Shown: one piece after another, positions 36,319-44,790 of the stretch
How the letters are laid out: each line of letters begins with the position of its first letter
Numbering within the stretch: position 1 is the stretch's first letter
DNA from: Bacteroidota bacterium
Lineage (GTDB): Bacteria > Bacteroidota > Bacteroidia > Flavobacteriales > Schleiferiaceae
Direction of reading: 5' to 3'
DNA length: 64,000 nt
Assembly (NCBI GenBank): GCA_003385605.1
Contig: QQUU01000034.1
Coordinates: forward strand, 1 to 64,000
Program-made: the position numbers and the translations under genes
Notes under the pieces: generated by a model
Seen by the model: only the letters and a program-made list of their open reading frames with translations
Database searches by the model: none
What the model was told of the DNA's origin: nothing

Positions 36319-37365
36319 ATGAAAAAACATGTAGACTATATCATCGTCGGCGGTGGCATCTCAGGATGTGTACTGAGCTACACACTCATGAAATATGGTG
36401 CTAGTGTCGTCGTATTTGATTTACCTAAGAACAACAAGTGCTCTACTGTAGCAGCAGGACTATGGAATCCCGTTGTTCTAAAGCGCATGAAGAAGGTGTG
36501 GAAGGCTGATGACATGATGGATGAACTGCATACTGTTTATCCTGATATGGAACGCTGGACTGCTAGCCAGTTCTTTGATCCTATCGCCATTCGTCGTGTC
36601 TTCCACAACGCTGGAGAACAAAATACCTGGATGGAGCTTTGTGACTCTCCTGCCTTCTCCTCTTATTTAGAAGATAGCATCTCCCCTCTTCCAGAAGGTG
36701 TTGTTGGTGAATTTGAAAGTGGTCAGATGAAAGGCACCGGGAGATTGAATGTCCTTGGTTTCATGGAAGCGGTACATGCAGCACTGCGTAAAGAAGAAAG
36801 TTTCCGCGAGGAACGGTTTGATTGGAATGCAGTCGTTCGAGATTCTGAAGGAGTCGATTATCAAGACCTACGCGCCCATGCGATCATAAGCTGCCAAGGG
36901 GCGCAGATGGCGTTGGGTGAAACAGATGTACTGCAACAGGGATTTGCTCCTGTGAAAGGCGAGGTTATACGTGTGAAATTGGACGCTCCCTTAGAAAAGG
37001 AATGCATTCATCAAAAGCACTTTATGCTCAGTGAAGGGAATAATGAAGTGACCGTTGGAGCTACATATGCTTGGGACGGATTTGGCGACGGCCCTACACA
37101 AGAGAAGAAAAACGAACTTGAGGAGCACGTATCTAAAGTATGGAATGGATCAACGCGCACTTTAGACCACAAAAGCGGTATTCGTCCTGCTACCAAAGAC
37201 CGTAGACCTATGGTTGGACCGCACACACTTGCACATACGTGGATCTTTGGCGGTATGGGCTCACGTGCCGTACTTATGGCGCCGTACCTAGCCAAGGTGC
37301 TAGTGGAGCACTTTATGTACGGTACCGATCTATTAGCGGAGTGTTTACCTAGCCGTTTTTCTTAA
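36319..37365 (+). CDS. FAD-dependent oxidoreductase, glycine-oxidase/DAO type
   Basis: 348 residues. N-terminal dinucleotide-binding motif YIIVGGGISGCVLSY (GxGxxG) for FAD, a following acidic strand end (VVVFD), CSTVAAGLWNP, and a C-terminal DAO pattern (GIRPATKDRRPMVGPH, FGGMGSRAVLMAPYLA). It should oxidise an amine or amino acid; the substrate is not evident. Its start abuts the gldN terminator, and its last 17 bases overlap the convergent DUF983 gene. Confidence 0.88.
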   Translation: MKKHVDYIIVGGGISGCVLSYTLMKYGASVVVFDLPKNNKCSTVAAGLWNPVVLKRMKKVWKADDMMDELHTVYPDMERWTASQFFDPIAIRRVFHNAGEQNTWMELCDSPAFSSYLEDSISPLPEGVVGEFESGQMKGTGRLNVLGFMEAVHAALRKEESFREERFDWNAVVRDSEGVDYQDLRAHAIISCQGAQMALGETDVLQQGFAPVKGEVIRVKLDAPLEKECIHQKHFMLSEGNNEVTVGATYAWDGFGDGPTQEKKNELEEHVSKVWNGSTRTLDHKSGIRPATKDRRPMVGPHTLAHTWIFGGMGSRAVLMAPYLAKVLVEHFMYGTDLLAECLPSRFS

Positions 37366-37732
37366 AGTTCTTGTCGTATTTCACGAACATGGACAACCAT
37401 GTCGTTCGTGAGATTCTGAATATCACAGGTGCAAGAAGTACGAGCATCACGGCTAAAGCACCTACTGTGGGCCACATCGTCCAACCCATCCATATTCCAA
37501 AGATGATGTACACAGCTACAAACAGTGCCACCGTATAGCCATAGCTTACGTACATAGCACCGTAATAGAAGTTGGGCTCGGGTTCGAAATTTTGATCGCA
37601 CACACTGCAACGAGGGTTAAAGTCGGTCATGGTTTTGAATCGGTACGGGTTTTTATCTGGATAGATCTCCCCTTCCATACAACGTGGACATTTACTCTTA
37701 GTAATGCTGTAGACTTTCGTTCCCTTAAGCAT
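37349..37732 (-). CDS. DUF983 membrane protein with zinc-ribbon cysteines
   Basis: 127 residues: an N-terminal four-cysteine ribbon (KCPRCMEGEIY and RCSVCDQNF), then two hydrophobic helices (about 63-80 and 85-104). This is the DUF983 layout. Function unknown. Convergent overlap of 17 bases with the oxidoreductase gene and divergent from the ABC-F gene. Confidence 0.88.
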   Translation of the reverse strand: MLKGTKVYSITKSKCPRCMEGEIYPDKNPYRFKTMTDFNPRCSVCDQNFEPEPNFYYGAMYVSYGYTVALFVAVYIIFGIWMGWTMWPTVGALAVMLVLLAPVIFRISRTTWLSMFVKYDKNFKKNG

Positions 37733-37789
37733 GATGATAACGTTCCTTTAGTTTGGTCAAAATTACGGCGTACAGGCAATTCGTTTTGC

Positions 37790-37797
37790 TACTTTTG
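37790..37797 (+). promoter_or_regulatory. ABC-F gene -7 box, five bases before the ATG
   Basis: TACTTTTG is a perfect TAnnTTTG. The start codon at 37803 falls where transcription should begin, so the mRNA is probably leaderless. Confidence 0.6.
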
Positions 37798-37802
37798 TCA
37801 CG

Positions 37803-39761
37803 ATGATTTTAGCCTTGAACAAGGCCTCGTTATTCTTCGGAGGCCGTGCCATATTTGATGCCATTGGATTTCAAATTAACCCAGGAGACCGCATTGGTCT
37901 TGTGGGGAGAAATGGTGCTGGGAAATCTACCCTGCTGAAATTAATCGCGGGTGATTATTCGCTAGATGAAGGATCCATAAGTAAGGCAAAAGAGGTCAGG
38001 ATTGGTTTTCTGCGTCAAGACTTGAAGATGGATATGGACAAAAGCATTGTTGAGATTGCTCGCAGTGCCTTTGATGAATTGACCCGGATTAATGAGCGGA
38101 TTGAAGAGATCAATAAAGAATTCGAAGTCCGTACCGACTACGAGAGTGAAAGCTATGCCGCACTAATTGATGAGCTGAGTGAGCTGAGTGAGCGCTTCGG
38201 TCTGCTTGGAGGTGATAGCATTGATGCCGATGTAGAGCTCGTTCTAAAAGGGTTGGGCTTCACACCGGAAACTTTTGAAAAACCGTTGCACACCTTCTCT
38301 GGTGGGTGGAGAATGCGAGCGGAATTGGCTCGATTGCTTTTGCAGAAGCCAGAGCTGCTGCTATTGGATGAGCCGACCAACCACCTCGATATTGAAAGTA
38401 TCATGTGGCTGGAGAAGCATTTGAGTGAGAGCAATCAGACCTTAATGGTAGTGAGCCACGATAGAACGTTTTTGGACAATGTAACCACCCGTACTATCGA
38501 AATTACACTCGGTAAGGCCTATGATTTTAATGCCCCCTATACAAGGTATGTAGAGCTTCGTGCGGATTTGCGCGAGAAGCAATTGGCCACCGCGAAAAAT
38601 CAGGAGCGGGAGATTAAGCAAACCGAGGAGTTGATCGAACGGTTCCGAGCAAAAGCTTCAAAGGCTTCGTTTGCACAGAGTTTGATTAAGAAGCTAGAAC
38701 GTATGGAGCGCATTGAGGTGGACCAAGAGGATACCTCGGCGATGCACTTTAAATTTCAGCCTGCCCCAAGGTCTGGGAAGGTCGTTGCCAAAGCAGAAGG
38801 CGTGCGTAAAGCCTATGGAGAGAATTTGGTACTTCGCGGCGTTGATTTAGAGATTGAACGCGGAGATCGAGTGGCCTTTGTAGGTCAGAACGGACAAGGA
38901 AAGTCTACCCTTGTGAAGGCACTCTTGAAAGAGATTAGTGCAGAGGGGATGCTCGAGCTTGGACACAATGTTCAGGTAGGGTATTTCGCACAGGATCAAG
39001 CAGACGAATTGGACGGAAATTTGACGGCTTTGCAGACCATCGAGAATGCAGCGCCTGAAGAGATGCGTAAGCATGCCAGAAGTCTGTTGGGATCATTCAT
39101 GTTCCGTGGTGAAGACGTTGAGAAGAAAGTGAAGGTGCTAAGCGGTGGAGAGCGCGGTCGATTAGCGCTTTGTAAGCTCTTGCTGAAGCCTATTAACTTC
39201 TTGGTGATGGATGAGCCTACGAACCACCTCGACATGAACAGTAAGGACGTTCTGAAGAAGAGTTTGTTGTCTTTTGATGGAACATTGCTGGTGGTGAGTC
39301 ACGACCGCGAGTTCTTGGAAGGGCTGGTTACGAAAACTGTAGAGTTTAGGGACCAGCGTGTGAAAACATTGCTTGGTGGTATTGACTATTATCTCGAGCA
39401 GCGCAAGCTTGAAGATATGCGAGCAGTCGAGGCAAAATCGGCCACGGAAAAGAAATCGAAAAAGGGGCAGAAGAAAGACGACGGACAGCTCGGGTATAAG
39501 GAGCGGAAGCAGCTTGAAAAAGATATCCGTAGTTTATCGCGAAAGTTAGCCGATGTTGAAGCGGAAATTGAGAACTTAGAGGAGATCTTGGAAGATTGGG
39601 ATGCGAAATTAGCGGATGCTGATAGCTATATGGAGCTGATGAAAGACCCTGATTTTTATCCGAAATACGAGAAGAAAAAAGAGGAGCTAGCCTCCAAAAT
39701 GAACCTATGGGAAGATATTCAAATAGAAAAAGATCAGTTGGAGCAGCAGCTGCCCTCCTAA
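37803..39761 (+). CDS. ABC-F family ATPase (translation factor type)
   Basis: 652 residues, two ABC domains and no membrane part. First domain: LVGRNGAGKSTLLKLI, signature TFSGGWRMRAELARLL, LLLLDEPTNHLDIES. Interdomain linker (about 240-310) rich in charged helices. Second domain: FVGQNGQGKSTLVKAL, LSGGERGRLALCKLL, FLVMDEPTNHLDMNS. A C-terminal coiled coil follows (about 545-650). ABC-F proteins act at the ribosome, some giving antibiotic resistance; this is the housekeeping Uup/YdiF-like kind. Its last 55 bases encode, in another frame, the signal peptide of the next gene. Confidence 0.95.
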   Translation: MILALNKASLFFGGRAIFDAIGFQINPGDRIGLVGRNGAGKSTLLKLIAGDYSLDEGSISKAKEVRIGFLRQDLKMDMDKSIVEIARSAFDELTRINERIEEINKEFEVRTDYESESYAALIDELSELSERFGLLGGDSIDADVELVLKGLGFTPETFEKPLHTFSGGWRMRAELARLLLQKPELLLLDEPTNHLDIESIMWLEKHLSESNQTLMVVSHDRTFLDNVTTRTIEITLGKAYDFNAPYTRYVELRADLREKQLATAKNQEREIKQTEELIERFRAKASKASFAQSLIKKLERMERIEVDQEDTSAMHFKFQPAPRSGKVVAKAEGVRKAYGENLVLRGVDLEIERGDRVAFVGQNGQGKSTLVKALLKEISAEGMLELGHNVQVGYFAQDQADELDGNLTALQTIENAAPEEMRKHARSLLGSFMFRGEDVEKKVKVLSGGERGRLALCKLLLKPINFLVMDEPTNHLDMNSKDVLKKSLLSFDGTLLVVSHDREFLEGLVTKTVEFRDQRVKTLLGGIDYYLEQRKLEDMRAVEAKSATEKKSKKGQKKDDGQLGYKERKQLEKDIRSLSRKLADVEAEIENLEEILEDWDAKLADADSYMELMKDPDFYPKYEKKKEELASKMNLWEDIQIEKDQLEQQLPS

Positions 39762-41284
39762 TCGCAATAAGCGTTCAGGCACAACCTAAACTGGTAGTGC
39801 AAGTAGTCGTTGATCAAATGCGCGCAGAATATCTGCAGCGATTTAATCATCAGTTCGCCGAAGACGGCGGATTCCGTATTCTTCTTGATGAAGGAAAAGT
39901 GTACCGCAATACACACTACAACTACATTCCGACCTACACGGGACCTGGACATGCATCAATATCGACAGGAACCACCCCAAAGTACCACGGGATTGTAGCC
40001 AACGACTGGTGGGTGAAGGAAAGTCAGTACGAGATGTATTGCGCAGAGGATACAACCGTAAGCCCTATAGGAACCATTGAAAGTTCGTCTCGCCGTTCGC
40101 CGAAGAACTTACGCGCCTTGACTTTTTCGGACGGGATCAAACTGTATACAAACCACCGTGGGAAGAACTATGGAGTGAGCGTAAAAGACCGTGGAGCCAT
40201 ATTCCCAGCAGGGCATTTCGCGGATGGTGCCTTTTGGTTGGACAATAAACTTCATTTTGTGAGCAGTAGCTATTATGGCGACGAGCTTCCAGATTATGTA
40301 GAGAAGTACAACGAGAAGGAGCACGCCATGGATATGGCAAAGAAGGATTGGAAGCTAGAGATGGCGGAACGTAAGTACGACGAAAGCCTGGCGGATGAAA
40401 ATCCATATGAGCCGAAATTGAACAACGGGACCTCTAGCTTTCCATACGATCTGAAGCAGTTGATTAAGACGCGCGGCTTGAGCGCTTTGAAGAATACACC
40501 CGTGGGCAATGAGTTAGTGCTTGATATGGCGCTGTTGATTCTTGAAAAAGAAGAACTGGGTAAGGACAAATACACAGATTTCTTGGGAGTGAGCTTCTCC
40601 TCTACCGATTATGCAGGACACACCTTCGGCGTGCGCTCGCGTGAGGTACACGATATGTATCTAAAATTGGATCGCCAATTGGGTAAACTCATCAAGAAAC
40701 TCGACAAGGAAGTAGGTCGCGATTCGTATGTCATTTATTTGACTGCAGATCATGGCGCTTCTGAAAACCCAAATCATCTTGCCTACCACGGATTGGGCGT
40801 ACGTAATTTCCAGAATGCTGATGTTATCGGTGATGTTAATGAGCGTATTAAGGAGGAATTAGGTATCGAAAATGCGGTATTCAAGATCTTCAACCATCAC
40901 ATCCATTTGAATAGTTGGGCAAAAGAGCGCGCAGGTGAGATTGCCTTGGTAGTTGAGGCTACTGATCCGTTCATGCGCGTGTATACCGACTCTGAAGTTC
41001 GCAATAGCGGGAATGATGCTTTGTTAGAATTACTTCACGAGGGCCATCAAAGCCGATTCGGAGGTGACCTAATTTTTGCGCTTCAACCGAACTGTATCTT
41101 CTACGGTCCCTACGGTTCGACACATGGTAGCGGCTATCTTTATGATACACATGTACCGTTCCTGCTTATGGGTAATGGCATAAAAAAAGGCGAAAGCTTG
41201 AAGCGTGTAGATGTGACTAATATCGTGGATAAGGTGGCCGAAAAATGCAATCTGCCGTACGCGCCAAACAGTCTGGTAGAATAA
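39707..41284 (+). CDS. PafA-like alkaline phosphatase, exported
   Basis: 525 residues. The only in-frame start that provides a signal peptide (RKRSVGAAAALLIAISVQAQ) is the ATG at 39707, inside the end of the ABC-F gene. The mature protein has the alkaline-phosphatase superfamily pattern of PafA: VVVDQMRAEYLQRF (metal-binding Asp), TYTGPGHASISTG (Thr nucleophile), SSTDYAGHTFG, YLTADHGASENP and a late His in YGSTHGSGYLYDTHVPFLL. It should release phosphate from organic esters in the periplasm. Overlap suggests coupled expression with the ABC-F gene. Confidence 0.9.
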   Translation: MGRYSNRKRSVGAAAALLIAISVQAQPKLVVQVVVDQMRAEYLQRFNHQFAEDGGFRILLDEGKVYRNTHYNYIPTYTGPGHASISTGTTPKYHGIVANDWWVKESQYEMYCAEDTTVSPIGTIESSSRRSPKNLRALTFSDGIKLYTNHRGKNYGVSVKDRGAIFPAGHFADGAFWLDNKLHFVSSSYYGDELPDYVEKYNEKEHAMDMAKKDWKLEMAERKYDESLADENPYEPKLNNGTSSFPYDLKQLIKTRGLSALKNTPVGNELVLDMALLILEKEELGKDKYTDFLGVSFSSTDYAGHTFGVRSREVHDMYLKLDRQLGKLIKKLDKEVGRDSYVIYLTADHGASENPNHLAYHGLGVRNFQNADVIGDVNERIKEELGIENAVFKIFNHHIHLNSWAKERAGEIALVVEATDPFMRVYTDSEVRNSGNDALLELLHEGHQSRFGGDLIFALQPNCIFYGPYGSTHGSGYLYDTHVPFLLMGNGIKKGESLKRVDVTNIVDKVAEKCNLPYAPNSLVE

Positions 41285-41357
41285 TGCTGTTGATTCTTAG
41301 AGAGTTAGGTAAACTTTAGTATTTTCATTGGCTCAGATGAACTAAACGCTATCCATT

Positions 41358-41591
41358 ATGAAGAAAATTGCATTATTCGCATTTGTTAGCGGTCTATTTC
41401 TTGCCTCATGCGCTGGAAATTGTGACTGCGACTACATTGAAGACAGTTACACAAACACTGCTTTGAACGGCTACCAGTTAGACGCTTCAACTACGGTTGC
41501 AGAAGACACTTGCTTAAGCGCAGGTGTGGTAGATACAACCTATTCTGGCGGTGGTGCATATATGGTTGTTGGCCGCGTAGAGTGTCCCTAA
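41358..41591 (+). CDS. Small Cys-containing lipoprotein
   Basis: 77 residues: lipoprotein signal with lipobox LFLASC (Cys18), then a short mature part with further cysteines (NCDCDYIED, EDTCLSAG, GRVECP) that could form disulfides. No family recognised. Single gene ended by a strong terminator. Coding status is supported by the signal peptide and terminator. Confidence 0.72.
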   Translation: MKKIALFAFVSGLFLASCAGNCDCDYIEDSYTNTALNGYQLDASTTVAEDTCLSAGVVDTTYSGGGAYMVVGRVECP

Positions 41592-41616
41592 ATAGTTTGT
41601 TAGAAATAGTTATTCA

Positions 41617-41657
41617 AAACCACCCCCGGGCGCTCCGCGCCCGGGGGTGGTTGTTTT
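41617..41657. terminator. Very strong bidirectional terminator
   Basis: Stem AACCACCCCCGGGCGC / GCGCCCGGGGGTGGTT with a T run on the right (41652-41657). It serves the small lipoprotein gene and perhaps the convergent ExbB-like gene. Confidence 0.93.
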
Positions 41658-41698
41658 TAATCTACTCCCGCGGCTGCGGAACGTTTCAGAGCTGTGAG

Positions 41699-42016
41699 TT
41701 AGGCCATGAAGCCACGCACCGAGCGAATCACTAGAGAGATCGAGTAGATAAGTAAGCCGTACACAGAAGTGATGCTGCTCACTTTCAATCCACCAGCGAG
41801 CATTGCTTGGCTGACACCGCCCATAGCTTCAATACCCTCGAATGCGCCGAAGAGACCTAGTAATTGGCCCAAGAAACCCACGGCAAGAGCCAAGATTCCC
41901 AATTCCTTCATCACCTCTTTCTTCAATACTGCTGCGATGATCATCGCCACGAAGATGATTGTCAAGATGCCCATAAAGAGCGGGCCACCCATCATAAAAT
42001 AATTCAGCATAATCAT
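41699..42016 (-). CDS. Small MotA/TolQ/ExbB-like membrane protein
   Basis: 105 residues from the ATG at 42016 (42010 is also possible). Three hydrophobic segments: PLFMGILTIIFVAMIIAAVL, LGILALAVGFLGQLLGLFGAF and ITSVYGLLIYSISLVI. The pattern GFLGQLLGLFGAFEGIEAMGG and a later SVYGLLIYSISL resemble the TolQ/ExbB proton-channel family, but the protein is about half the usual length and has no ExbD-like neighbour. Function unclear. Convergent with the small lipoprotein gene and divergent from the LytTR gene. Confidence 0.7.
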   Translation of the reverse strand: MIMLNYFMMGGPLFMGILTIIFVAMIIAAVLKKEVMKELGILALAVGFLGQLLGLFGAFEGIEAMGGVSQAMLAGGLKVSSITSVYGLLIYSISLVIRSVRGFMA

Positions 42017-42138
42017 TGATTTTTTAGTTGGTAGTAAGTTGGCCAATTCTAGACGGATTCCAGCAAGTCATATCCCCTTCTAGGTAAGTCGAAACCCTGA
42101 ATTGCCCAATTCTATTGACGTTGTAACGCCTAAGACCG

Positions 42139-42146
42139 TACATTAG
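42139..42146 (+). promoter_or_regulatory. Near-consensus -7 box of the LytTR gene
   Basis: TACATTAG, one base off TAnnTTTG, six bases before the ATG at 42153. Confidence 0.4.
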
Positions 42147-42152
42147 TAGGCG

Positions 42153-42848
42153 ATGAACGCACTCTGGAAATTCAGGATTATCTACTGGACTAGCGCCCTA
42201 GTTTTACTCAGCGGGATCTTCACCAGCTTTACCGGCGGAGTAAGTACGGCATTTATGCTGGCGACCTTGAGCCTCCCTTCGGCGCTGTGGGGCAGCTGGG
42301 CGAGTATGGAGATATTGGATCGAAAGAAGCCTTGGTTTTACTGGATCTATAATGGGCTGGGGGTGCTTTGGTTAAGCTATATAGGCGCCATTGCTGGGTA
42401 CTGGTTTTTATTTGAATTGGACCCCGAAAGATTTCCATCAGTCTTGGTCAATCCCATGTTCGCATTGTTCTGGACGGGAGCTTTAGTTTTCGCACAAATC
42501 ACGATTGAACGCAAAAATTACGCGGAGGAATTAGCTGAAATTTTCATTGAATTCACCTCTGAACGCAAAGCAGTTCGGGTGGCACTTAACCGCGTTTTAT
42601 ATGTGGAATCACGCGATACATTCACCCTGGTGCACCTAGAAGAGATGAGCTATCCCACTACGCGGTCAATCAAGGAATGGTCAGAAGTACTTGAGGGATT
42701 CATTCGAACGCACCGCAGTATGCTTGTTAACCCTACCCATGTTGTTGGTCATTCCAGCGCCAAAGTCGTGTTGCACACAGGCGATGAACTCCCCGTAAGC
42801 CGCACATATAAGGAGCAGGTAAAATCGCATTTCGCCAGTGAGGATTGA
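42153..42848 (+). CDS. Membrane-bound LytTR-type transcription regulator
   Basis: 231 residues. Four hydrophobic segments fill residues about 8-118 (for example WTSALVLLSGIFTSF and WLSYIGAIAGYWFLF). The C-terminal part (about 120-228) is a LytTR DNA-binding domain: RVALNRVLYVESRDTFTLVH, YPTTRSIKEWSEVL, FIRTHRSMLVNPTHV and ELPVSRTYKEQV. A membrane sensor fused directly to LytTR suggests one-component sensing of a membrane or external signal. It overlaps the following gene by 11 bases and probably shares its transcript. Confidence 0.85.
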   Translation: MNALWKFRIIYWTSALVLLSGIFTSFTGGVSTAFMLATLSLPSALWGSWASMEILDRKKPWFYWIYNGLGVLWLSYIGAIAGYWFLFELDPERFPSVLVNPMFALFWTGALVFAQITIERKNYAEELAEIFIEFTSERKAVRVALNRVLYVESRDTFTLVHLEEMSYPTTRSIKEWSEVLEGFIRTHRSMLVNPTHVVGHSSAKVVLHTGDELPVSRTYKEQVKSHFASED

Positions 42849-43296
42849 GATTCAAAAAGGCAACAGTCGAAATTTACTGCGCTGTATACGCCGTGATAAT
42901 TCTACTGAGGTGGCCGATTTAGGTCCCTCGCTCCCCTACCACGATATCGCCCATTTTGTTGTTGAGACTGAGATGAGCTTCTACAGAGGCTTTTACGGGA
43001 ATATTCAAGCGGGGATGAGCATCGCTGAGCTGAACGATAAAGAAGTCATTAAAGGCCTTCCAGGAGAATCTTGGCTCGCGGAAATCATGACCAGGAACCT
43101 GCAGGCTATTGCCTCGGGGGCAGCAAAGGCCGAAGAATATATCGAACTTGTTAGCTGGGAAATCTCCACAATGAATGGCGTTGAGGCTGTAGCGCTTCAC
43201 CGAGGGAATATAGAGCGCATGTTTGAGCGCTATTTAGCCTATATCAAACAGTGGAAGAAGATGGCTGAGGGAGAGGTAATGGTGTTGGAGTTTTAG
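42838..43296 (+). CDS. Unrecognised cytoplasmic protein coupled to the LytTR gene
   Basis: 152 residues from a GTG start that overlaps the LytTR gene by 11 bases. No signal peptide or membrane segment. Features include LPYHDIAHFVVETEMSFYRG, a GMSIAELNDKEV stretch, and a helical C terminus ending in YIKQWKKMAEGEVMVLEF. The conserved-looking HDIAHFVVE could hold a binding site, but I cannot name a family. Overlap implies cotranslation with the regulator. Closed by a bidirectional terminator. Confidence 0.65.
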   Translation: MRIEIQKGNSRNLLRCIRRDNSTEVADLGPSLPYHDIAHFVVETEMSFYRGFYGNIQAGMSIAELNDKEVIKGLPGESWLAEIMTRNLQAIASGAAKAEEYIELVSWEISTMNGVEAVALHRGNIERMFERYLAYIKQWKKMAEGEVMVLEF

Positions 43297-43373
43297 GTGC
43301 TGAAACTCTCACAAGGCTGCCGGCTAGGGGTACTTTAAAATCCTAAGCATCTTAGTACGAGATAGCGGAAAAC

Positions 43374-43404
43374 AAAAAGCCCGGTGCGTAGGCACCGGGC
43401 TTCT
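43374..43404. terminator. Bidirectional terminator before ompA-type gene end
   Basis: Stem AGCCCGGTGC / GCACCGGGCT with A run left and short T run right. Confidence 0.9.
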
Positions 43405-43422
43405 TATGCTTGTAAGGAATGA

Positions 43423-44247
43423 TTATTTCAAACCTTCTTCGATCATCTTGTTGAATTCGTCCAACTTAGGAAGAACTACGATACGAGTACGACGGTTAGC
43501 CGCACGACCTTCGCGAGTGTCGTTAGAAGCAACAGGAATGTACTCACCACGACCCGCAGCAGACATGCGCTCTGGTGCGATTTCGAAGTCGTTCTGAAGA
43601 ACACGTACGATGTTCGTTGCACGACGTGTACTCAACTCCCAGTTGTCCTTGATACAGTCTGTAGCGATAGGATCAGTATCCGTGTGACCTTCAACTAAGA
43701 TCTCTAGTGTTGGTTTTGCAGCCATGATCTTAGCTACCTTACCCAAAACAGTCTTAGCATCTTTGCTCACGTACGCAGAACCTGGACGGAACATCAACTT
43801 GTCAGACAAGTTTACATAAACCACACCTTTCTCTACGCTGATCTGAACGTCTTCATCGTTCATATCACCTAGTGCACCTTTCAATGAAGTAACCAAAGCC
43901 AATGTTACGCTGTCCTTGCGGTTCATTGCGTCTTGAAGGTTTGTAATCGTTACCTCTTTTTCGTTGATGCTTTCAAGAGTCTTCTCCATGTTCTCAGCGT
44001 TTGTAGCGCTCATGCGAGTAAGATCACCTACTTGCTTCATCAAATCTGAAGATGTTGCACGCAAAGAAGCTAGTTCAGCTGCTTGTGCATTCTTCTCTGC
44101 AGTAGCTGCAGCCAATTCCATTTTAGTGTTGCTCAATTTGTCAGAAGTTGCTTTTTGCATTTCTTCCAACTCAACATATTTCTGCTTGCTTACACAGCTT
44201 GACAAAGTCAATGCAGCTGCGGCAGCGAAAACGAATACCTTTTTCAT
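43423..44247 (-). CDS. OmpA-family peptidoglycan-binding lipoprotein
   Basis: 274 residues from the ATG at 44247, which starts a lipoprotein signal with lipobox LTLSSC (Cys18). A coiled-coil region (about 25-110, rich in Ala, Glu, Lys and Met) leads to a C-terminal OmpA domain: LEILVEGHTDTDPI with the peptidoglycan Asp, WELSTRRATNIVRVL, and ANRRTRIVVLPK with the binding Arg. It should tie the outer membrane to peptidoglycan, like Pal or the MotB tail. Preceded by a perfect promoter. Confidence 0.93.
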   Translation of the reverse strand: MKKVFVFAAAAALTLSSCVSKQKYVELEEMQKATSDKLSNTKMELAAATAEKNAQAAELASLRATSSDLMKQVGDLTRMSATNAENMEKTLESINEKEVTITNLQDAMNRKDSVTLALVTSLKGALGDMNDEDVQISVEKGVVYVNLSDKLMFRPGSAYVSKDAKTVLGKVAKIMAAKPTLEILVEGHTDTDPIATDCIKDNWELSTRRATNIVRVLQNDFEIAPERMSAAGRGEYIPVASNDTREGRAANRRTRIVVLPKLDEFNKMIEEGLK

Positions 44248-44273
44248 TGTTTCTCTTTTGGTTTCCTGTAGCG

Positions 44274-44303
44274 CAAAAATAAGAAACAAATCGACCCCTC
44301 AAA
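44274..44303 (-). promoter_or_regulatory. Promoter of the OmpA-family lipoprotein gene
   Basis: Minus strand TTTG (44303-44300), 18 nt, TATTTTTG (44281-44274): an exact Bacteroidota consensus. Leader about 20 nt. Confidence 0.8.
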
Positions 44304-44356
44304 GTGCTAGTTACCTCAATTTTAGCTAGTTTTCCGAGTATATAATCTTAATTCGT

Positions 44357-44719
44357 ATGAAAAAGCTTCTATTTACCCTAGCAATGATGGTTTTCGGTGT
44401 CGTGTCTTACGCACAGGAAAAGCCACAAGATGCTGAAAAACATGTTTGTACAGAACAATGCGATCACAGCGCTAAATCAGAAATGATGGCCTGTTGTAAA
44501 GCTGCAAAAGCAGAAGGCAAAGAGTGTGCACACTGCGCTAAGAAAGAAGCCAAAAAAGAGGAAATGGCATGTTGCAAAGCTGCAGCAGCAGAAGGTAAAG
44601 CATGTGGCAAGTGTGACTCCAAAAAGGGAGACGCAAAGCAAACTGCCATGGTAGAAAAGAAATCTTGCGGCAAAGAGGCTGCTGGTAAAAGTTGTTGCGC
44701 TAAAGCCGGAACGAAATAG
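44357..44719 (+). CDS. Cys-rich exported protein with two tandem repeats
   Basis: 120 residues. Signal peptide LFTLAMMVFGVVSYAQ, then 13 cysteines in 100 residues of mostly Ala, Glu and Lys. Two near-identical units, MACCKAAKAEGKECAHC (44-60) and MACCKAAAAEGKACGKC (70-86), repeat with a 26-residue period; CTEQCDH (31-37) and SCCAK (112-116) flank them. The CC and CxxC pairs suggest soft-metal binding in the periplasm, like an exported metallothionein; disulfides are the alternative. No metal-transport neighbour. Own terminator. Confidence 0.75.
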   Translation: MKKLLFTLAMMVFGVVSYAQEKPQDAEKHVCTEQCDHSAKSEMMACCKAAKAEGKECAHCAKKEAKKEEMACCKAAAAEGKACGKCDSKKGDAKQTAMVEKKSCGKEAAGKSCCAKAGTK

Positions 44720-44737
44720 CATATAATTTTCGATGAA

Positions 44738-44770
44738 TAAAAAAGGCGTCCTCTCGGGACGCCTTTTTTA
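44738..44770. terminator. Bidirectional terminator
   Basis: Stem AAGGCGTCC / GGACGCCTT with A run left and T run right, between the Cys-rich gene and the convergent TlpA-like gene. Confidence 0.92.
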
Positions 44771-44790
44771 TGCTCTTTATCAGTCAAAGA

